Shown: positions 27,479 to 40,700 of the stretch, in pieces
How the letters are laid out: every line of letters starts with the position of its first letter
Position numbering within the stretch: the stretch's first letter is position 1
DNA from: Larimichthys crocea
Taxonomy: Eukaryota > Chordata > Actinopteri > Sciaenidae
Length of the DNA: 64,000 nt
Direction: 5' to 3'
Assembly: GCF_000972845.2 (NCBI RefSeq)
Contig: NC_040011.1
Span: 27,384,379-27,448,378 of the forward strand
Notes under the pieces: model-generated
Database searches by the model: none
Told to the model about the DNA's origin: nothing
The model's input: the letters and a program-made list of their open reading frames with translations, nothing else
Position numbers and translations under genes: made by a program

Positions 27479-29884
27479 TTAAACAGAATGACAGTTTTTA
27501 TATAGAGAGTTTTTATATTATTGGAAAAAATATATAATCATTTTGCATTATTAGATCAAAATTTACTGCAGTTTTTTAATTCTAGTGCTCTTCCAGCAAC
27601 CAGCCCTGACGCAAACAGCACAGACAGGCCACTGTAAAATTTCTGGCCCAGGATATTACATTTGACAACATAAAATCTCAGTTGTCACTGAGGGAGGAAG
27701 AGGATCTGTGTGTTATTCTGAGTCCAATGTAATGTAAGTCAGTTGAAGTAAAAGTGATTAAGTGTACAGGCAGAGAGATTTAAACCCTTCCTAAAAGGGG
27801 AGTACTTATGTTCTGCTAGAAGTAGTTTGGAGTAATGACAAAGTAGCATGAGAAAGGAAAGATGATAGTAAAGAGTCTAGAGGAGTTTATTGAGGGCTGC
27901 AGAAGTGGGCTTGTTACTGAAGCATTTAGAGCAGAAGGTGATATTTCTTTCTCTCAATAAACTGTTATTGGAATGCACTTGAATGAGGCATTAACCTTTC
28001 ACTTTACCTCTAACATTCACCAAAACTGCAAGACTTGCTGTTGTTCTGCTCCCAAGAGCTATGTATGTAAATGTGTGTAACCCTCAGTCACCCAGGTAAT
28101 GCTGAAAATAAGAGTGCATTCCTTTTTTAACTCGCCTGGCTACACAAGGGGTTAAATTTAAGGGGAGACAGACAGTGAGATCAGTCGCAGGTTATCCGTG
28201 CAGACATTCATCAGCATTCAGTCTGCTGCTGGCTCAGCCAGCATCCCACAGCACAACATGCTTCAAAGTAGGAGAGACAGAGAGAAGTGAGAGGGGCAGA
28301 GAGAAACCCACAAGTGCAACCCTGCAAGACCACATGCATGGGACTCTGCCATGCAAAGGCATACATTGGCAGTCACACAGCTTGCAAAGGAGGATAATCA
28401 CGCAGCTGTGTACAGTGAGTGGGTGCTCACATTTGAATATTTCTGTATTTTATCTTGTGGGAATCAAATGCTACCTGACTTTAGGTTTAGACACACACTA
28501 TATTTTGTTTTCATCATATGGGATATTTCTCTAAAATAATGACATCAAATGATGATTTGATATCCTATTGTCCTGTGATGTTGGGAGTTACCTTTCATGT
28601 GCTGTGCCTTGAATGAGAATGAGCGTGTGTAGGTTATTCTGCGTGTTACCGCATGCTGTGATTTCATTTACACTAGAATATTCACGCTACAACACAAAAC
28701 TGCATCTGCATGCAAAGGTTTATTTAAATGCTCGAACCCATGTGCATACATTAGACACGCAAATAGTTTTTACATGCTATGACCATGGACTCAATCAAGA
28801 CATGCACACACTGACAGTTTGTTTCCAATAATGTCTCCAGAATAAGCTAAAATTACCTGACTGCTCTCCTTTTCCCTCCATGTTGTGTATTAAATGACCT
28901 GCAGAAGCATGGGGGCCCCTCAGCAGCCTAACACTACCCAGACACAGCAGATGGGAAAGCCATTAGGTGTATACAAGCTCACACAACGCCTGCCGCCAAG
29001 GGTATGCTTTTACACAGTCTGAGGTAAGGGTTCAAAACACTGATCCTTCAAAATAAAAGCTCGGACTTCACTTTGCATTGTTATAACTCAGGTTAAACTC
29101 ATAACACAGGTTAAAGATGAGTCTTTTCACCCAGAACAGAATTGGGATGCGTTGTGTTGATACAGTTTAGTTAAATCAATAAAAGTTATGTTTTAAACCA
29201 GCATTAAATGTGCCTTTATGTAGTCTGGTCCATGCCAATAACCTACAGCTGTGGTCAGCTTCAATTCAGTTTATTCAGGTCCAACAGTGACAAGTTTTAG
29301 GGCAGAGAAATGTCCATAGAAACTCTTCAAAACACTTTTCAAAACACTGCAAAATAATCTTTCATTCTGCCATTTTTCATTGTCCATCTGTGTACACAAA
29401 ATGTTCTAGCCATTGTTTTGCCAAAATATGAGTAAATAGCACTGCTTTAGTGTCACTTTATTGGCCTCCCCAAGCCCCACCAGCCATTTTTTGGAAGAAC
29501 TATGAGTCTTTGCAGCATATTGAGCATACAGATGGACAGTGAAGAAGTGGATTATGCTGTAGGAGTGTGGTTTTATGAACAATTCTATCATGATGATGAA
29601 TCATTTTTCCACAGTGAAAACTTCCTACCATGGGTTTGCATTCTAATAACTTACTAACTTACTTCTAAATGTATAATTCTAATAAATAAACCTCAGGGAT
29701 TCTCAATTCAAAGAAACCTGTGTTGTCTACAACCTCCACAGAAACCTTCAGAGCACCCACACAACTGCCTGTTAACAAGCCCAAACTGGCAAGATTCTGC
29801 GATGTGTACGACAGCCTCAGTACTGCCTGTTAGAAAATCTGCCCCATCAGGTAATATTTCTTCCGTTTTCATGCTTTCATCTCC

Positions 29885-30120
29885 CCTTCAATCAGCAGGC
29901 AGGGTGCCGTGACACAACCGCTCATTAGTAAGCAGCAGTGGGCAGGCAGAGATCGCTTTGCAAAGACAAACAACTTAATTAGTGGCAGCACAGCTTTAAT
30001 AAGTTCAGCTCAAAATAGTTAGAAAAAGCGGGTGAGAAACATTACATTGCCAGCACTGTAATTATGTCTGGGCTAGATTTGGATTTCACATTTAAATGAT
30101 AGGGCACAATGGTTGTGGCT
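29885..30120. promoter_or_regulatory. Candidate conserved non-coding element (fgf13 intron)
   Basis: About 235 bases of unusually even composition for this intron, with CGCTCATTAGTAAGCAGC, GCTTTGCAAAGACAAACAA, ACTTAATTAGTGGCAGC and GCACTGTAATTATGTC. The TAATTAG and ATTAG cores and the lack of low-complexity sequence resemble deeply conserved vertebrate enhancers. This is one of the two most enhancer-like blocks in the intron by eye. Confidence 0.25.
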
Positions 30121-30724
30121 GAGGTTTACTATGTTGTTGGTATTCTCCTGGATGTGGTGTCAACAAGCCAATGAGTGATGCAACTGTTTATATTATAATA
30201 ATGTGATGGTAATGAGTTTTAAATAATATGGCATCTTTACTGAGCATGTGTACACACAGACAACCCTTATGTGTTAGTCACACAAGCAACGATTTGCATT
30301 TAAATCGTAAAACTGTGGGACTCAGAAGATGTGTGCACCCGCACCTGTGTGTGTGTGCACTTGTGTATTACAGACTGTGTGTGTGCTTTTGTGTATGTGT
30401 TCATGCTCCGACAGTTAGGAGCAAAGAGAGAAAAGCACTATGCTTCCTGTACACTCCCAGCTTTTTTATCTGTCTCAAAATCGACTACAAAGGAGAGCAA
30501 ACACAGAGATGATTGAATAAAAACACTTGTGCACCCTTACACACCTGCACACGCATGCAAATATATACTCCGTCTGCTGGGGTTTCCAGATTTATTCAGA
30601 GCAGGATAAGCAGAGTTGCAGCAGCAGTCTTCAAATCTACCGTGCGCTGGAAATATATTAACCATTTTGTCACCATTTCACTGTCCCTACATGGAAAAGT
30701 GTAGCCTCAGATTAACCCAGGGAA

Positions 30725-30835
30725 GATTTGCATTGCATCTTTCATTCAATTTGCGCTCACAGGCTGCTGGTAATTAGTGTCTAATCAGTAAGGTAGTGGC
30801 TAATTACGCAATCAAGGACTGAGGCTGCCTTCTAA
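30725..30835. promoter_or_regulatory. Candidate conserved non-coding element (fgf13 intron)
   Basis: Contains TTTGCATTGCATCTTTC upstream, CTGGTAATTAGTGTCTAATC and GTGGCTAATTACGCAATC. These are two TAATTA homeodomain palindromes within about 50 bases, flanked by complex sequence. It is non-coding. Confidence 0.25.
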
Positions 30836-33064
30836 CATACAGTTCACTGTGGTGTATTTGTCTAAAAACACTAAACTTGGAAGAGAAATTAAAAGGAGCT
30901 GTGTTAAGATACAAATTAATATTCCAAAACATTTACAAGATCACAGTTCAGCTGCACATGAGAAAGGAATATTTGGACTTTTACTATTCATAAAATTATT
31001 GTGAAATTAATGCAATAGGAGCCAAACCATAAACATCTCAAATTTTCAAACTGTGAGGCACAGATACTACTTGACAACATGGTCAGCAGTTCTAGGCAAC
31101 AGTAGTGGCTGTCACACAGCTCATGGAGGCTCAATTAAGGGGTACTTTAAAACCCTTAGCGTAATATAAAACACTCCTTCAGTCACGGCTCAGACCAATC
31201 TGAACACACAGACATGATACACTTATATTTAGATGCTCTTTATAACCCAGAACTTGCCAAAAGATCAACACATTTTAAAATTTCTTCTTCAGTTCCAGTA
31301 ATCCAGTGATGGTCGTCTGCACATACACTGCAAATAGGAACAACTAAAAAAGAGTTCAGCATATTTTTTATGGTGCCAAAATGTAAACAAATGTGCCTTA
31401 TGAAAAGAAGTGAAAAGTTTGTCTGATGCAGGGGCCCGAATTGGCAGATTTTGAAAACCTGTAATCGAAGATAATGAAATGCACTGGCATAATAATTCAC
31501 AAAAAAAAGAAGATATTTGTAAGTCAAATTCACATTAATGTAAATCCACAGGCTTTCATATGCTTGGAAAGTAATGTGGCACCATTAAGTTTAATGAAAA
31601 AACCTGCTGAGCCAGCAGCCTGTCGCAGCGATTAGTGTGTTGGTTTGGATTCCAGCGCGAGTCAGGTCACTTGCGGCAGCAGGGTTAGTGGTTATCGCAG
31701 AGTATGCAGCTTGGTTAGCCTGCAGGGTAAAAGGAACTTGGATACTTCCAAATGTGTGTGTGAGTGTGTGCGTACTGTATGGTACGGTGGGTATTACTGA
31801 GGCCATGGCCAAGACAGGATAGAGACCCGGAGCCAAAGACAAGAGACCGGTAGAGCAACTCAGATGAGACTGAGCAGCCATCTGTCCCTCAGAGCTTTGC
31901 AGCGTGGAATACTGGATACCCACCCACCCACACAAATGCACACAAACCCTACACACACACACATTATACACAATCCCCCAATGCATTTAGCTGATGGAGA
32001 CAATACATTTGTGGAATAGCATGCTGTAAGCATCTCGCTTCAACACTTCCTGAATCTCCAGAATTGGTCGCTGCGCTGGATCTCTGAACACGAAACATCC
32101 CTCAGAAACCATGAATGAATGAAAGAATGAATGGATACATTTGACAGTGTAAAATCAATGTCCCTATTTTGTTTGAATGATAAGAGCTTTTGGAAGTCTA
32201 CTAGCACAGTAAAGCATCTGTTTTGTTGATGCAGTACAGCCATTTTCATCTGCACCAAAAAAAAAGATTGTTGGGGGATGGGTAGAGGACACAAGCTTGA
32301 GGTCCTAAGCTCCTGATGGTTCAAAGAAAAGACACAATGAACAATGTTAAATGACCTGACAGACACAAATATGATTTTTTGAAATTCCTTTTCACTTCCC
32401 TGTGTCTCACAACTAAGAAGTGCTTTTGTTAATGGATGAGATGACTGATGTTAGAGCAAGTGTGAGGACTGCCTCCACACAGTGTTAACAACACATTCTG
32501 TTCATCTGAACAAAAATGCCTACAGGGTCTGTAGCAGACACACCAACTGAAAATCAACCCATAACTGTTGCAGTAGCATAGATGCATAGACGTAACAACA
32601 TTCATGGGCTGATATTGTTAGAGGGCCTCCAACTCAACACTTGCCATAAAGAATCATACAAAAATATCAAATGTCTAGCCTTACGAGGGTGTGCATGTTT
32701 TCATTTGCGTGAAGGCATACATGATTATGTGGAAATGTGTCAGTGCGTGTGTGAGTGTCTACAGACGTTCACATTTCCTAAATTAAAAATAAATCCATAT
32801 GTGGATAAGATCACAACATGTAAAGGGTATTCTGCAACAAAAAAGCTGTCAATTCATTGATTAATCAGTGTAAAGAATGTCCAGAGAGGGAAAAGAGTTC
32901 AGTGATATAAACCAGAGAAACGCATTTTATTTGTGTCAATCAACTAAATGATTAAGGGATTAATTGATACTTTTTGTACTACACACATACACACCCAGAA
33001 TCATACATACATGCTGTATATAGATCTATATGTGTACAGTGCAGCACACAGAAAATGATCACAA

Positions 33065-33083
33065 ACACACACACACACACACA
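33065..33083. repeat. (CA)n microsatellite
   Basis: CA run, slightly interrupted on its flanks by CAAACA. Confidence 0.85.
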
Positions 33084-33829
33084 AACACAAAAGAAAGAAA
33101 ACAAATCTGTGCTATAAACAAACACCAGATGCCTTCCATTCTCAGAATACAGCCAAGTGCAAAGAGAGCCCTGCAGAATGCTAAAGCATACACTGGCAGA
33201 CCAGACAGAAAAGACATGATCGTTCACATATAGACATTTATATGAAAACCTTCATTTATACAAGAGCCACTTTGTACTGTGCTGGTTTCTGGGCACAAGA
33301 TATTTCCTTCTTTGTCAGATATGTTCCAAAGGTTGCCATGATACAAAGGTATTTGTGCTATGAATAGTACAACAAAGATATGAAAAAAGAGACATAAACA
33401 ATGTGTGTATTGTGTAAGGCCGAGGAGAACAACTGACCACTTGATTGCACAGCACACCAAACACAGGGACATTGCATAAAGGTCAGGAATACAAGGATTG
33501 GCTACTCAAAGCTATTGGGTATTAAGCAGGACTTTATTTCTTGCTCTTTACAATATGGACTATTTCTGAAGAGTGTACTAGAATCAAACTAGAATCTGAA
33601 ACAAAACTGCTACAATTACCATAAAATATATTAGTCAAGTACCAAAGAAAGTCAAGAAATTGATGCAATTTAACTGTCCCTGTCTAAATTTTCCACTGTA
33701 ACCTTTAAGCAAAGCTGAAGCGTTTTGTCGTTACTGCGTGTAACCTTTTCATCTCGCCTACAGCACTGTTCATCTTCTTTATGGTAGCCAGTTCTGCTAT
33801 TATGGATTACTGTTAGATCACTGACTGCC

Positions 33830-33927
33830 ATCTCTCTCACTCCCTCTCACACTCCCTCTCTTTGTCCCTTTGCTTCTCTCTCCATCCCCCTTTCTTCTCT
33901 CTCCATCTCGTTATCTTTCTCTCCCTG
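33830..33927. repeat. Polypyrimidine (CT-rich) tract, about 100 bp
   Basis: Nearly all bases on the plus strand are C or T, in CTCTC, CCCTCTC and TTCTCTCTCC words. The fgf13 sense strand is therefore purine-rich (GAGA). Such tracts can adopt triplex structure or bind GAGA-type and pyrimidine-tract proteins. No function is shown by the sequence. Confidence 0.8.
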
Positions 33928-34539
33928 TACTGCAGTGTAGGCAGAGACTTGTCTCCTCTAATTACACTGAAAATGATGTGATCATTCACCACAGAGGATC
34001 TCTGATGACATGTGACAAAACAAAAAGAAAAGTTTCTCAGGTAGGAATCACACAAGGTCTATTGGGTGCGAGGTCAAGTTAAGGTTTGTGGAACTACAGT
34101 ACGAGCGTACAGTGTGTTTTCAACCATTTTCAAAATACAAGACCAACTATTAAACCAAGTATTATTTTTCTCATTCCATAGTTTGTGTCAGAGATGTGTG
34201 AAATGAATGCTTATGCTAACAGATGTTTATTGTTCTTACTTGGTGTTTAGGTTGGAACGTGCCTCTCTGGACAGTTGGTATGTATGTAGAAGCATCGCTG
34301 TGGCTTTCAGCATAAATCCACAGAGAAGTTTAAGTGTATCTTTGCAGAAGCATAATTCCAGTCTTAGCCTGGTCAAATCAGGGTCATTGCAGTTGTTTGT
34401 GCCCACATGATCTACAGTATGTTAGTTTACTCTGCCAGAGAACTAAAATGATTGCAGAACTGTTTTCTGATTTTGGAGATGTATCTTGGAGGTGAACTTT
34501 TTGATTGGAAAAATCCACTCAAAAGACTTTCATATTGAG

Positions 34540-34564
34540 AAAAAAAAAAGAAAAGAAAAGAAAA
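34540..34564. repeat. A-rich (GAAAA)n tract
   Basis: A10 followed by GAAAA units. Confidence 0.85.
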
Positions 34565-37500
34565 TCTGAGTTAATATCTTGTGACATTTGGGACAAATAC
34601 TACAACAAAGTGCTGTCATATGCCTCATACATCATAAACACAACAGCATGCTGTTGCATCAAAACACCAAACCACAGATAAACTCAGTGTATACCATTCC
34701 ATCTGCAATGCCTACACCCCACCACACACACCTCCATCCCCTCCACCATTACCACCCCAGAGGACCCCCCATTTACTGTTGCCTTCCCAACCTTTATTTC
34801 CTAATCAAACGTGTCTCTCGATACAGACATATTCTCTCGGGCTCAGAGCATATGTTTGTGTGTGCACATGTGACGGTGTTCACAGAACTGCAGCCGCAGC
34901 GCATCAAGAGCACATGTAGGCACCTTAGTATCCACCCCCCATGGCTGACGACTCCTGTGCTTATTGGGGCTTTGTTGCCGTGGCAGCGTCTCATTATGTA
35001 AATGATGTGTCCCTGATGAGAAGGAGGCAGGCGCAGCCATGATGTTCACTGCTCCAGACTGTGTAAAATTGGCTTCAGGGACCAGTGAAGGATCGTTGCT
35101 ATATTTAGCAGTCATCTTAACAATGTCTTTCTTTCCCATTCTTTCTCACATCCTCGAAACAGAAGGCCCACTCACAGTTAACACTTGCTTCGTTATTTTT
35201 GCACAGTGAGTACTAAAATATTACTGAAATCAACACACGTGCATATAAAGGCACACACTCCCATTTAATTCCATTTTTTAGAAGTTCACATTTACTACTT
35301 CAGGGTTTCATAAACAGTCATTTGAGTGACTGTGCACCATTTTATCTGAATTTCTTTTATCTTCTTTTCCCTGATGAATATTTCGCTTCGACTCTACCAT
35401 TCCATCCTCTTGTCTTTATCAATGCTGAATGAATGAGCTTTCTCTGAGGAACAGTACTAATGGCTTTCTGCTATATATCATCTTTCATATTTCAGCTCAA
35501 GGAAGCCAATACTAAGTGCCTTGGTCATTCCATACATTAAGCGTAGCCTAAAGACGCAAATCTATAGAGGACATAAGATTTTAAATGAGGTGCACTTATT
35601 TCTTTTGACCCCTTCTCATCTATCTATCTGACATTCATAATAGTCTTTCAGCTGTCTCTAAAGATGTCAGTGATTATGTTCATTTTCATCAGTGTGGACC
35701 CGTCCTACCCTTCAGTCAAGACACCTGGAAGCTTGAACAAAAACAACTTCCTGCATCCTCAACCTTCACTCTAGAGACTGTGTCCATATCTGCACTGAAC
35801 CGAAACAGCTATTTTGAGTGAGTGACCCAGAGATCAATATGGTCAATGGTATTAACCTCCAGAGCGTACACAGCTTACTGAAGATAGGGGGCTCTGTCAA
35901 GACCTTAATTAATGAGCAATGACTGAAATTACTTACTCTTGTTCAGGCTTCCAACTCCTGTTTTATAGAAACTACATAATCTTGTCCACCCGACTCACCA
36001 GCTGGTTACATAGCAACACTCAATCTTATCTCCTATACAAATGATTTTATATGCAACTATTTGGCATTAGCAACAACATTTTGGGGAAAACTTAATGTCA
36101 CTGCAAAATGTGTGCTGCACATATTTTGCAGTTGGGTATTCCTGTAAGTTTTGCATGTTGCAACTAAGATATAGTGCAACTTTAGTAAAAATTGGAAAAA
36201 GAGTGTGGTCCATTTAGGAAAACCTATACACATCACACTACTCCATACATTTACACTGAAGCACTTGAACACTGATAGCACTTTAATTTAATACACACAT
36301 TCTGGCCAACATTTCCTTTACCACGAAACCAAAATAGTCGGATATGAATGGAATGAATGAATAAAAAAATTCAACAATTGCCCTAATGCGGGTGTCCAGG
36401 TATGCTGTGCTATTCCAAATACTGTATGTCTGATAACTGAAGAGCTCAGCTTTAGGAAAATATAGCTTCCATCACAGCTTTCATCCATTTTCCCATAGTT
36501 AATATTTTGTCCTGTGTCCCATTGTTGGTTTGTGTAATATTCACTGAGACAGGATTTGGACAGCTTATCTTTTTATCTGCAACACAAACAAAATATTCAA
36601 ATGCAGTTTTTAGCCAGCAGCAGCACTTTAGAGACACGGTGCGCCAAGCACAGATGTTAAAATAAATCCAAAACAACTATGTTTAAACTTGAGCCTGCTC
36701 TGCTCACTCCTCACTGTCAGCGTGGACATCATTAGCTGAAACTACTGGCTGCTATTTTGTTTGTGATGCCAAACACTTCGTTCGCAGTTTCCAGGATTTT
36801 TTAAGAAAAGTTGGGCGTTTTTTGACATTTTCGTTACCCTGAGCACCATAGGTTACAACAAACAATTACCAGCCTCTTACGAAATACCTTTATTTAATCT
36901 ACCAGTCCATCAGGTCAGCTCAAGACTTCTGTTCTGCTTTCCACACTGATGCTTCTTCTCATAGGCAGTGAGACCTGCTGAGGTGGAACACTGATGCAAG
37001 CTGATGTGAGGCCCAGTTTGTAACTTGCTTGTGAAATGAGCTGCAGGATTGGGGAAGAGCAAGAAGCGGGTAATCCTGTTAACTATTCTCTGCATGTGTG
37101 CAGAGGCGATGGTGGTTTGCCGCTCTGATGTCTTTTTGGTGAATCATTGCTACAGAGACTACAGCCGTGCTCAACGTTAAGAAACTGCCAATCACTAATC
37201 TGCATTCTGCTCGAACCAGAAGCAATCATTTGCCCTTACCACCAGCACTACAGAGGCCTGCTGGCCAGTTAGACGCTGTCTCCCAGGCCTCCTGCTCTGT
37301 TCCAGCCTGTAACTCCTGTTTATTACAACTGGTCCAGCCTTATCGCCTCCCTTTCTTACCCTCTCCTTAATCCCCTTTATAATTTTCACCAACTTTAATT
37401 AGTTCATGTCCAGAGCAACTATTAATCCTGAGCCTGGTTTAAAATACAGAATCCATCAGGCCATAAAACCTTTCTACACTACATGATTTTGAGACCTTGA

Positions 37501-38165
37501 CTTTTGCTCCAAAGTATTTCACCAGTGACGCTCAGTCCAGAAAACGCCCCTCTCTTCAATCTTTAACTCACAATATTTCTCTGGTTTTCTACTGCTTCAG
37601 GCTGGTGGCAACGTATCACATGGCTTCTACAGTGACCTTGGCGTGCTGTAATTGCTTCTGTGACCCCTTTGTGCCCTCAAACCCTCCATTAGGTCTCTAT
37701 AGTATTTGCACCAGAGCTGCATGAAAAACTTAAGTTAGGGTTTCACTTTTTGCAATAGATTTGAACAACTTCCAACAGTGCAACAAGCCATGCCTTTACG
37801 AAAATACCCATTTGTGTTTTAGTTTTTTCAGACCTTCAGGGGTGCTTTATTGTGTTCAGAAACAAACGATGAAGACATCTATGGTATTAAGCTCCTGTAG
37901 AAGAGCATGTGATACATGCTGTTCACATTCTGATAGTGAACTCAGGGTGGTGTGAAGGCCTACAGACAAATGAGTCAGTGCTGCAAACGTGATCAGTTGA
38001 ACAGATGAGCTCTTTCCTTCATCTGTAACGTGCTTACAGCATTTGATCTACCACAAGCCCATTAGCACTCAGAGTTAGATTGTCACACGCCTGGAAAAGG
38101 TATTATACATATGGGGATAAATTCATTCTGTTTGCCATTTGTCATCTCCTCTATACAAGGAATGT

Positions 38166-38192
38166 AAAAAAAAAAAAAAAAAAAAAAAAAAA
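38166..38192. repeat. Poly-A tract (A27)
   Basis: Twenty-seven consecutive A bases, the longest homopolymer in the window. No polyadenylation signal or gene body was seen just upstream to mark it as a retroposed mRNA. Confidence 0.95.
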
Positions 38193-40539
38193 GATACTAC
38201 ACAATGTCAGCAGTGGAAAGGAGAGCAGATAAAGAAACACTTAAGGACCATTTTCTACTGATGTCATCTTTCCAATTTAGCAGATAATAAACCATTTAAA
38301 AACTGTCTTGTCCTCTGCTTCCTCGTTCCTGCACCACATGAGGACTGCCAACCTCAACTCTGCTTCCAATTATTATAATTTATAGGGTTAGTATGTCCCA
38401 TATAACTGACGTCAATGTAAAGCCTAATGTGACATAGTTTTGAATATGCAGTGAAAAAGTCACTCCACTCTGTGGTGGGACATTGTGTATTGTTCAGGGC
38501 AGTTTGACAGACACACATAGCCACAATTATGGGGGATTATCTTTAGATGGGATTAATTTCCGTAGCTGGGAGTGCATTTCTGAAAGTAAAATTGCAGTAA
38601 TCCAAAATCCACAGGTAGTAGATAATCCCGTACCTATTTGTCAGAGTTCTAATCTGCGCCGAAATACACAGAATGCAGGCATAGACATTAGATTATTATC
38701 ATGAGCAATGTTCAGCATGAGTGGGCCACAGATAAATCTGAAGATTATTTTATTACTTTTAATTGCAAAACACAATACTAGATGTAATATAGATGTAATA
38801 TTACTTGTCCCACACAACAACTGTGTCACTAATACATACTCGAAAACAGATTTTTTTAAATTGATTTGTGAGATTACACTGGCTGCTGTGTTTGTGTATC
38901 CTAATGTGTGTGAAACAGCAGTCAGATTCAGCAGACGGCCAGATGTTTTAACATTCATGGCCATTTTGTTAACAAGGATTAAAACCCTTCTGTCCCTCCG
39001 AGTGACAGTATTTAGAGAGCAAGCCAAATGACATGACCAAATTAATGTCTGCCATGAGGTGTGTTACTACATCAAGCAGAGAGGAAAAAAGAGAAGAATA
39101 GCAAACCAGTAACACCAGTGACGTGTTTTCATTGCTTCCGTGGCCTGGCAAATTACAACCAGGGGCAGCCATGTTCCACTGAGAGCACAGCTCATGAAGC
39201 CATTCACCTCAGAAGATATGCAGCTCTCTGGATTACCAGCAGCAAGCTGACTAATGCATCAGAACAGTCAGGTATTTAGAGATTTTAGGGGCAGAACACT
39301 TCTGGCAGTAATGACGTAAGAGCGTGACCGGCGTGATCTATTTCGGAGTCGAGAAAAATTAAGAGGATGATAAAAATGGATTATGCCAGGACATGTTGGC
39401 AAATAAATATAACCACTAATCAATCAACTAACCACTTCAAACCTTGGCACAACAGAGTGGTTGGCATACTTGAGAGAACGCAACTTTCTTCTCAAAGAAA
39501 CAAATCGTACAAAAGCCAGTGTACAAGTCACAGGGCACCGCGTGTCATTCAGAAACCTAAGCTGACAGAGGAGTTGAAGAGAAGGGCTCTCAACATTCCC
39601 AAACAGCGATCAGTGTGCAAGTCAGCGATGGAGAGTGGCAGATCTCTGATGCGAGGCGAACCAGTTTCCTCCAGGCAGTGTGGCCGGATCTGCGTCAGTA
39701 TCAGGAAAGCAACTGACAGGGAACAACTCCACCATCCTGACACCACAAATACTTCCAGAAGAACATGTCCTCACAAACCCCTGTGTTTTTACAGTTTGAC
39801 TTTTTGAGTTTTTGTTGTGTTGAATATATTGTTTTTATGTATTCAATACTGAGTTAAGTCTACGGTTAAAGGAAAAGAGAACATACCACATTTAAATACT
39901 TTTTTACATTGGGAAATCAAGTCATACTGTGTTGTCTTTACGCCAAGTGAGAGTCTAAAATGTTCACTGTTTGGATTATACAATCACTAAGAAGTATATA
40001 AATGAAAAAAATGAACTGAATATAAGTAATAGTATAGAGAAAAAAATAATAATTTTAAGCTGACCCTGTCAAATAGCAGAAAATCCTTTGAGCCAGCCGG
40101 GTTCAAGATTTATTTTCCCAGCATTTTCCAAACGTTGGGATTAGAATTTGAGGACCCCTGCATGAAAATCTCCTGCATTACTAGTTGAGCTCACACACCA
40201 ATGTGACTGCACAAGAAACTGGTGTGTATTGCTGTAACCTGTCAACGTGTGGGATGCATACATTGACTGCTGGTCACAGCTACAAGCAGACACTAAGTAA
40301 CTTTTACTCTGCAAACACGTTTAATGTATTTTCAATATTATTATATATTATTCTTTTCTAATTGGTAACCTCACTTCTACAGTACTTAACTTAATTCTAG
40401 TAAAGTACAAGTACTCTGATGGCACATATATTGACAACATATGAGATTATCCTATAACAATTAAACAATCCTCTCTCAAACACATTCAAAAGGGCTTCTC
40501 TGAGATCCAACCATTAGATCGAAAACACTTTAACAACAC

Positions 40540-40700
40540 TATAGACAGCGTGTGGTCTCTGATTAGAGCAGGTGTCAGTGTTGTGGAGGACAGAGCTGCC
40601 TGCATTGTGATTAATGAAGCAGCTCCGAACTCATCTCTGGGCATCTATTGATTCAGTTCTGTGGCTGGCCTCTGCTGAATTAATCTGCCTGCAAATATGC
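40540..40700. promoter_or_regulatory. Candidate conserved non-coding element (fgf13 intron)
   Basis: Complex-composition block with CTCTGATTAGAGCAGGTG, ATTGTGATTAATGAAGCAG and CTGCTGAATTAATCTGCC. It has paired TAAT cores and an E-box-like CAGGTG. No coding frame crosses it. It lies about 3 kb downstream of exon 1U in the transcription direction, a plausible place for an intronic enhancer. Confidence 0.25.

Noticed and set aside
31605..31700. Possible tRNA-like or SINE sequence with a B-box-like GTTTGGATTCC
   Set aside because: No convincing A box at the proper distance and no cloverleaf by eye.
39367..39807. 146-codon open frame on the plus strand
   Set aside because: The longest plain open frame apart from real exons, but the product is basic, low in hydrophobic core pattern and matches no family. 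Sited in the fgf13 intron. Kept as unexplained, not called.
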